A stretch of 64,000 bases of DNA from Microbacterium aerolatum (lineage in GTDB: Bacteria > Actinomycetota > Actinomycetes > Actinomycetales > Microbacteriaceae), in the NCBI RefSeq assembly GCF_007988825.1, contig NZ_BJUW01000001.1:186001-250000 (forward strand), in the 5' to 3' direction. Shown in pieces: positions 60,253-64,000 of the stretch. The position numbers and the translations under genes were made by a program. The notes below the pieces were generated by a model. That model was not told the DNA's origin, did not search any database, and saw only the letters and a program-made list of their open reading frames with translations. Each line of letters starts with the position of its first letter. Within the stretch, counting starts at the first letter, position 1.

Positions 60253-61098
60253 ATGAGCGACGAGCACCCCACGCTGCCGTACCCGGAGCCGTCGGCGGAG
60301 CATCCGACGCTCGTGATCCCGGGCGGTGACGAGCAGGCAGCACCGGCGCCGCCCGCGAAGCGACGTGCCCGCTGGCCGTGGGTGCTCCTGATCGTGGTCG
60401 TGGTTCTCGCCGCCCTCGTCGTCGCTGCGGAGCTCGTCGCACGAGCCGTGCTCCCCGGCGTCGTCCGCGGCATCGTGATCGAGCAGCTCGATCTGCCCCA
60501 GGACCAGCAGCTCCAAGTGGATGCCGCCGGCATCCTGCTCCCGCAACTGATCGGCGGACGGCTCGACGAGCTGCACCTGTCGACCGACTCCGTCACGTTC
60601 GGGGGCGTCACAGGAGCCGCCGACGTCACGGCGACCGGAGTACCGCTGCGCGGAGGCGACCTCACCGAGGCCCACGGCACGGTGCGCATCGATCAGCAGC
60701 AGTTCACTTCGCTCATCACAGCCTCCGATCTGCCGATCGACGAGATCACGTTCGCCGAGCCGGATGTCACGGCGTCGGGCAGCTTCGACGTCTTCGGCAT
60801 GCCGATTCCGGTCGCGCTGACGGTGACACCGGGCGCGGATGCCGGTGACGTGCTCCTCACGCCAGTGAAGCTCGAGGTCGCCGGGCTCAGCCTGAACGCA
60901 GCCGAGATCGCGGAGCGCTTCGGCGGGGCCGCAGCGCAGATCACCGAGCCGCAGCGCATCTGCATCGCCGATCAGCTGCCGGCCGGGCTCACCGTGACCG
61001 GACTGCAGATCGACGGCTCAGAGGCCGTGATCGACGTCGACGTCGACGGCGCGATCGCCACCGACGAGAGTCTTCAGCAGAACGGCACCTGCGACTAG
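60253..61098 (+). CDS. LmeA-family (DUF2993) phospholipid-binding protein, stop codon at an IS junction
   Basis: A 281-residue membrane-anchored protein. A Pro/Glu-rich N-terminus leads to a membrane helix (WPWVLLIVVVVLAALVVAAELVARAV) and an extracytoplasmic DUF2993 domain (VQ...LPQLIGGRLDELHLSTDSVTFGGVTGAADVTATGVPLRGGDL). Members bind phosphatidylinositol or aid lipomannan maturation in mycobacteria. GGAGGAA precedes the ATG. The TAG stop is part of the CTAG target of an IS481-type element, so the IS follows the coding region directly without altering the protein. Confidence 0.82.
   Translation: MSDEHPTLPYPEPSAEHPTLVIPGGDEQAAPAPPAKRRARWPWVLLIVVVVLAALVVAAELVARAVLPGVVRGIVIEQLDLPQDQQLQVDAAGILLPQLIGGRLDELHLSTDSVTFGGVTGAADVTATGVPLRGGDLTEAHGTVRIDQQQFTSLITASDLPIDEITFAEPDVTASGSFDVFGMPIPVALTVTPGADAGDVLLTPVKLEVAGLSLNAAEIAERFGGAAAQITEPQRICIADQLPAGLTVTGLQIDGSEAVIDVDVDGAIATDESLQQNGTCD
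61095..61098. repeat. Left target-site duplication CTAG of the IS element
   Basis: CTAG at 61095-61098 is repeated at 62207-62210 on the other side of the element. The left copy includes the TAG stop of the LmeA-like gene. Confidence 0.75.
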
Positions 61099-62206
61099 TT
61101 GTGATGTCCAGGGACGTTGTTGCGTGAATTGCGTGTGAGCTGTTGACGGGTGAAGGCCTCCCGTTGCGAGAGTGGAGCTGTCTAGGAACCACTTTTCGCA
61201 CACAGGAGGCCTTCGTGTCCCACGCTAACGCTGCTCTCGCTCCGCGCGCTCGTCTGCGCTTGGCCAAGCTCATCGTTGAAGACGATTGGCCGGTCGCCGT
61301 CGCGGCGAAGATGTTCATGACCTCGCCGCCGACGGCGCGCAAGTGGGCGGCGAGGTTTCGGACCGAAGGGTCCGCGGGGATGTTTGATCGTTCCAGTCGG
61401 CCATACTCGATGCCGACGAAGACGCCGCCCGCGGTGGTGAAACGGATCGTGAAGGCGCGGTGGCGTCGTCGGCTGGGGCCGGTCCAGATCGGCGGTGAGC
61501 TCGGCGTCGCGGCGTCGACGGTTCATGCCGTCCTCGTGCGTTGCCGGATCAACAGGCTCAGCCGCATTGATCGGGTCACCGGTGAACCGATCCGCCGCTA
61601 CGAGCACGACCATCCTGGATCCCTGATCCATGTCGACGTCACGAAGTTCGGCAACATCCCTGACGGCGGAGGGCACAAGTTCCTCAGTCGACAGCAGAGC
61701 AAAGCCAATGCCCAGGCGCAGGCACGCCGGACTGGTGAACGCGGACGCGAGTACCGGCCTCGTATCGGCACCGCGTTTCTGCACACCGTCATCGATGACC
61801 ACTCCCGCGTCGCCTATGCCGAGATCTGTTCGGACGAGAAGGCCGCCACCGCTATCGGCGTGCTCGAACGCGCTGTCGCCTGGTTCGCCGATCGCGGCGT
61901 CGCCGTCGAGCGGGTGCTCTCTGACAACGGGTCCGCTTACCGCTCCCATGCCTGGCGGGAGGCATGCATTGGACTCGGGATCGTGCACAAGCGAACCCGC
62001 CCCTACCGGCCGCAGACGAATGGGAAGATCGAGCGTTTCCACCGCACCCTCGCCGATGGCTGGGCCTACGCCCGCTTCTATTCCTCAGAGAACGAACGCC
62101 GCAACGCGCTGCCCGGCTGGCTGCACTTCTACAATCATCACAGGCACCACTCCGCGATCGGAGCCCCGCCCGTCAGCAGACTCAACAACCTGCCTGGACA
62201 TCACAA
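61099..62206 (+). mobile_element. IS481-type insertion sequence, 1108 bp
   Basis: The ends are perfect 14-base inverted repeats TTGTGATGTCCAGG (61099-61112, complement at 62193-62206), with further matches beyond (22 of 24). CTAG flanks both sides, the known target preference of IS481. It holds one transposase gene spanning nearly the whole length. It has inserted exactly at the stop codon of the LmeA-like gene. Confidence 0.9.
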
Positions 62207-62210
62207 CTAG
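61215..62210 (+). CDS. IS481-family DDE transposase
   Basis: A 331-residue transposase. The N-terminal HTH regions (PRARLRLAKLIVEDDWPVAVAAKMF and VQIGGELGVAASTVHAVLVRC) precede the rve catalytic core: LIHVDVTKFG (first D), LSDNGSAYRS (second D) and NGKIERFHRT (E), the DDE triad. GTG at 61215 follows an AGGAGG Shine-Dalgarno 5 bases upstream. The last codon is completed across the right end: AA from the element plus C from the target, then TAG from the target CTAG. So the element has no stop of its own. Confidence 0.92.
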   Translation: MSHANAALAPRARLRLAKLIVEDDWPVAVAAKMFMTSPPTARKWAARFRTEGSAGMFDRSSRPYSMPTKTPPAVVKRIVKARWRRRLGPVQIGGELGVAASTVHAVLVRCRINRLSRIDRVTGEPIRRYEHDHPGSLIHVDVTKFGNIPDGGGHKFLSRQQSKANAQAQARRTGERGREYRPRIGTAFLHTVIDDHSRVAYAEICSDEKAATAIGVLERAVAWFADRGVAVERVLSDNGSAYRSHAWREACIGLGIVHKRTRPYRPQTNGKIERFHRTLADGWAYARFYSSENERRNALPGWLHFYNHHRHHSAIGAPPVSRLNNLPGHHN

Positions 62211-62238
62211 CGCTGCCTCGGCCGATATCTTCCCTACA

Positions 62239-62258
62239 GGTGAGCAGACCGGCTCACC
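62239..62258 (+). promoter_or_regulatory. Inverted repeat before the DHFR-family gene
   Basis: GGTGAGC and GCTCACC are perfect 7-base arms with a 6-base loop, 20-39 bases before the ATG. No T-run follows. It may be an operator or leader hairpin. Confidence 0.4.
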
Positions 62259-62277
62259 CCTATGGAAGGAGCAGATC

Positions 62278-62838
62278 ATGGCTCTAGTGATCGTCCACGC
62301 GACGATGACCCTCGACGGACTCATCGCGGATGCGGACGGCGGGGTGGATTGGATGTTCGGCCGACCCTCGGCTCCCGAAGACGACACCCACGTCGACAAC
62401 GTCATCCAGAACATCGGCGCTGTCGTCGGGGGAGCGAACAGGACGCAGACCATCGAAGACGGCGAGATCCCTTATGGCGGGATGCTGAAGGTGCCGGTAT
62501 ATCTCATGACCCACACCGAGCACGAGCCGATCGAACGCGACGGCGTCACCTACACCTTCGTGGTCGACGACATCGCACGGGCGGTCGAGGATGCCAAGGC
62601 GGCAGCGGGGGACAAGTGGGTCAGTCTGCTCGGAGGAAGCATCTCGCGACAGTGCCTCCTTCTCGGACTCGTCGACGAGCTCCACCTCGACGTCGCGCCG
62701 GTCCTGCTCGGCGAGGGCATCTCGCTGTTCGCAGGGCTAGGACAGCGCATCGAGCTGGAACGCGTCGAGACATCAGCCTTCGCGAGCGAAACCCACCTTC
62801 GCTACCGCGTCCTCACCCATTCGCAGGACGCCCTCTAG
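62278..62838 (+). CDS. Dihydrofolate reductase-family (RibD C-terminal-like) protein
   Basis: A 186-residue protein of the DHFR/RibD C-terminal fold. The N-terminus VHATMTLDGLIADADGGVDWMFG matches the family, and LLGGSISRQCLLLGLVDELHLDVAPVLLGEGISLF is the conserved NADPH-binding/C-terminal segment. This group (YyaP/YwjB-like) reduces pteridine- or riboflavin-like substrates, which are usually unknown. GGAAGGA is a Shine-Dalgarno 7 bases before the ATG. Its stop overlaps the convergent YihY gene by 4 bases. Confidence 0.85.
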   Translation: MALVIVHATMTLDGLIADADGGVDWMFGRPSAPEDDTHVDNVIQNIGAVVGGANRTQTIEDGEIPYGGMLKVPVYLMTHTEHEPIERDGVTYTFVVDDIARAVEDAKAAAGDKWVSLLGGSISRQCLLLGLVDELHLDVAPVLLGEGISLFAGLGQRIELERVETSAFASETHLRYRVLTHSQDAL

Positions 62839-63893
62839 CCCTCGCGCTCCGCTGCCTCGGCTTCCTCCGCCTTCCGCAGCGCGCGAGTCTCGACCATCAC
62901 GTCGTGCCGGGCCCGCTGCACCCGCCGCTGCGCGAAGGTCTGCGCACCGCGCGCGAGCACCCGGTCCTGCTCCTCCTCGGTGCCCGTGACGATGTAGGCG
63001 CACGCGATGAGGATCACCTGCGAGCTGAGGTTCAGCCAGATCAGCAGGGCGAGCAGCGAGGCGAACGACGCCAGCAGCGGATTCGAGGTGGCACCGCCGA
63101 CGAAGAGGCTGGACAGCTCCTGCAGTACGAGCAGCCCTGCGCCGCCGAGCAGCGCGCCGGGCCACACCGAACGAGCGGACGCGGGCTGACCGGACAGCAG
63201 CCGATAGACCCCGAAGATCAGGAGGCTGTCCAGCGCGAACACGACCACCAGCGATATGGCCCGGAGCCCCCACTCCGCCGCCGGTGCATCCGCCGGCAGG
63301 CCGAAGAGACCCGCCGCCCAGCCGATGCCGATGCGCGCGATGAACGTGACCCCGGCCGCCGCGATGAACGCTGCGGCGATGCCGATCGCGAGAGCGATGT
63401 TGCGCAGGATTACCCAGAGCCAGAACATGTCGTCCAGCACCGCACCCGCGATCCTGCGCACGGCCGTGCGCAGAGACCCGACCGCGCCGAGCGCCGCGCC
63501 GATGAGAGCGACGAGCGAGATGATCCCGGCGATGTTCAGTCCGAGAGGCGCCTCTATCTTGGTGGGATCCTTGACGACGCCGTCCTCGCCCAGCAGGCCG
63601 GGGACGGCCCCGTCGATGGCGTCGAGGATGGCTTTGAACACGTCCGGATTACCGGCGAGCCAGATCGCCGCCAGCGAGAAGCCCAGCAGGAGACCGGCGA
63701 ACACGCTGAACAGCGCGCGGTAGGTGACGCTGTCGGCCAGCATCGGACCGTGCCGCTCCGAGTAGAGCAGGTAGGCGCGGACGGGCTTGCGAGCAAGAGC
63801 CCAGGCGATCACCTTCTTGATCAGCCCGGCGATGCCCCCCGCTTTCTTGGTGTGCTCGTCGGCCTTGCTGGTCTCGCTGGTCTTGCTCTCCAT
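62835..63893 (-). CDS. YihY/virulence factor BrkB-family membrane protein
   Basis: A 352-residue polytopic protein (about six helices) of the YihY family. It has ARKPVRAYLLYSERHGPMLADSVTYRALFSVFAGLLLGFSLAAIW (family N-terminus) and LLIWLNLSSQVILIACAYIVTG. The Lys/Glu-rich N-terminus and the C-terminal charged stretch (ALRKAEEAEAAEREG) are cytosolic. Function unknown; not an RNase, despite old naming. The start is the ATG at 63893, 7 bases after TACGGT (63906-63901). A GTG at 63902 is rejected because it lies inside that hexamer. Confidence 0.85.
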   Translation of the reverse strand: MESKTSETSKADEHTKKAGGIAGLIKKVIAWALARKPVRAYLLYSERHGPMLADSVTYRALFSVFAGLLLGFSLAAIWLAGNPDVFKAILDAIDGAVPGLLGEDGVVKDPTKIEAPLGLNIAGIISLVALIGAALGAVGSLRTAVRRIAGAVLDDMFWLWVILRNIALAIGIAAAFIAAAGVTFIARIGIGWAAGLFGLPADAPAAEWGLRAISLVVVFALDSLLIFGVYRLLSGQPASARSVWPGALLGGAGLLVLQELSSLFVGGATSNPLLASFASLLALLIWLNLSSQVILIACAYIVTGTEEEQDRVLARGAQTFAQRRVQRARHDVMVETRALRKAEEAEAAEREG

Positions 63894-63900
63894 GGCACTC

Positions 63901-63906
63901 ACCGTA
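63901..63906 (-). promoter_or_regulatory. -10 hexamer TACGGT deciding the YihY start
   Basis: TACGGT overlaps the GTG at 63902, which would lie within the promoter; the ATG at 63893 has the right 7-base spacing. Confidence 0.55.
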
Positions 63907-63969
63907 ATGAATCGTGATCTGTCTGCGGGAGGGGCTTGCGTGATGCGGGGGGAGCCTGGCAGGTGCCAT

Positions 63970-63980
63970 AGAATCGGGGC
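63970..63980 (+). promoter_or_regulatory. Candidate promoter at window edge
   Basis: A TAGAAT hexamer in GCCATAGAATCGGGGC reads on the plus strand near 63970, pointing to a gene that starts beyond the window. The last 90 or so bases otherwise hold no recognisable feature. Confidence 0.35.
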
Positions 63981-64000
63981 AACCTCGCGCGGCCCGTCTT

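Noticed and set aside
61143..61214. Longer transposase starting at 61143
   Set aside because: The upstream in-frame ATG has no Shine-Dalgarno and the extra residues have no conserved character. AGGAGG 5 bases before GTG 61215 is a much better start.
1..64000. CRISPR array or prophage
   Set aside because: No regular direct repeats with spacers, Cas genes, phage structural genes or lysis genes are present.

Overview
The window is a stretch of high-GC actinobacterial chromosome. WhiB1, a SigR-RsrA pair, Eis, Kgd, GuaB1 and an IdeR-type iron box all point to Actinobacteria. Gene content, the GGATGCC/GGCATCC-rich codon style and a REP-like element suggest Microbacteriaceae, probably Microbacterium or a close relative (inference; there is no rRNA here). 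Coding density is very high, no gene-free stretch exceeds about 300 bases, and most adjacent genes overlap by 4 bases or sit less than 40 bases apart. There is no prophage, CRISPR array or rRNA operon.

1-11.8 kb is a core block resembling the secA1-whiB1 region of mycobacteria: secA 3' end, an alanine-type aminotransferase, a CpaE-like/SAF/HTH cluster, an Rv3235-family gene, pdtaS, whiB1, bcp, rsgA-aroA and sigR-rsrA. 11.7-18.4 kb carries eis, kgd and guaB1. 18.4-19.7 kb holds one HTH-nuclease gene framed by inverted repeats, which looks like an island inserted between guaB1 and the CNNM/CorC pair that adjoins it in mycobacteria. 19.8-27.6 kb has the CNNM/CorC pair (with a tiny coupled leader ORF), an OYE-type oxidoreductase, nnrD, a GT87 protein, a thiamine-binding-like protein, an MFS exporter and a Nudix hydrolase. 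27.6-32.6 kb has metX, metY, an SDR, ung and a GNAT. 32.5-37.5 kb is a complete five-gene peptide-type ABC importer on the minus strand, with its substrate-binding protein first.

37.5-47.1 kb holds a hydrolase, cell-envelope genes (GT4 and acyltransferase 3), a CMD/AhpD-tyrosine phosphatase pair, an iron-box-preceded SIP-domain gene, an arginase-like/HExxH pair, and pspA with a TPM-domain protein. 47.2-53.6 kb has a DUF3097 gene, trmB, a CPBP protein, thrC and an SDR with a small acidic stress-type protein. 53.6-57.5 kb has a GT2-EEP-membrane operon, in which the EEP gene is broken by one extra G in a run of six, and a HerA-like ATPase. 57.6-64 kb has tRNA-Arg(CCG), an SGNH hydrolase, argS, an LmeA-like gene interrupted exactly at its stop codon by an IS481-type element, a DHFR-family gene and a YihY gene.

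Twenty-six genes have a -10-like hexamer (TAnnnT in all but one) 6-9 bases before the start codon and no Shine-Dalgarno sequence, so leaderless transcription appears to dominate. I used this spacing to choose many starts. The strongest leads for new biology are the inverted-repeat-framed nuclease gene, the IS element that borrows its stop codon from its CTAG target, the Cys-containing leaderless ORF coupled to the CNNM gene, and the double start of sigR.
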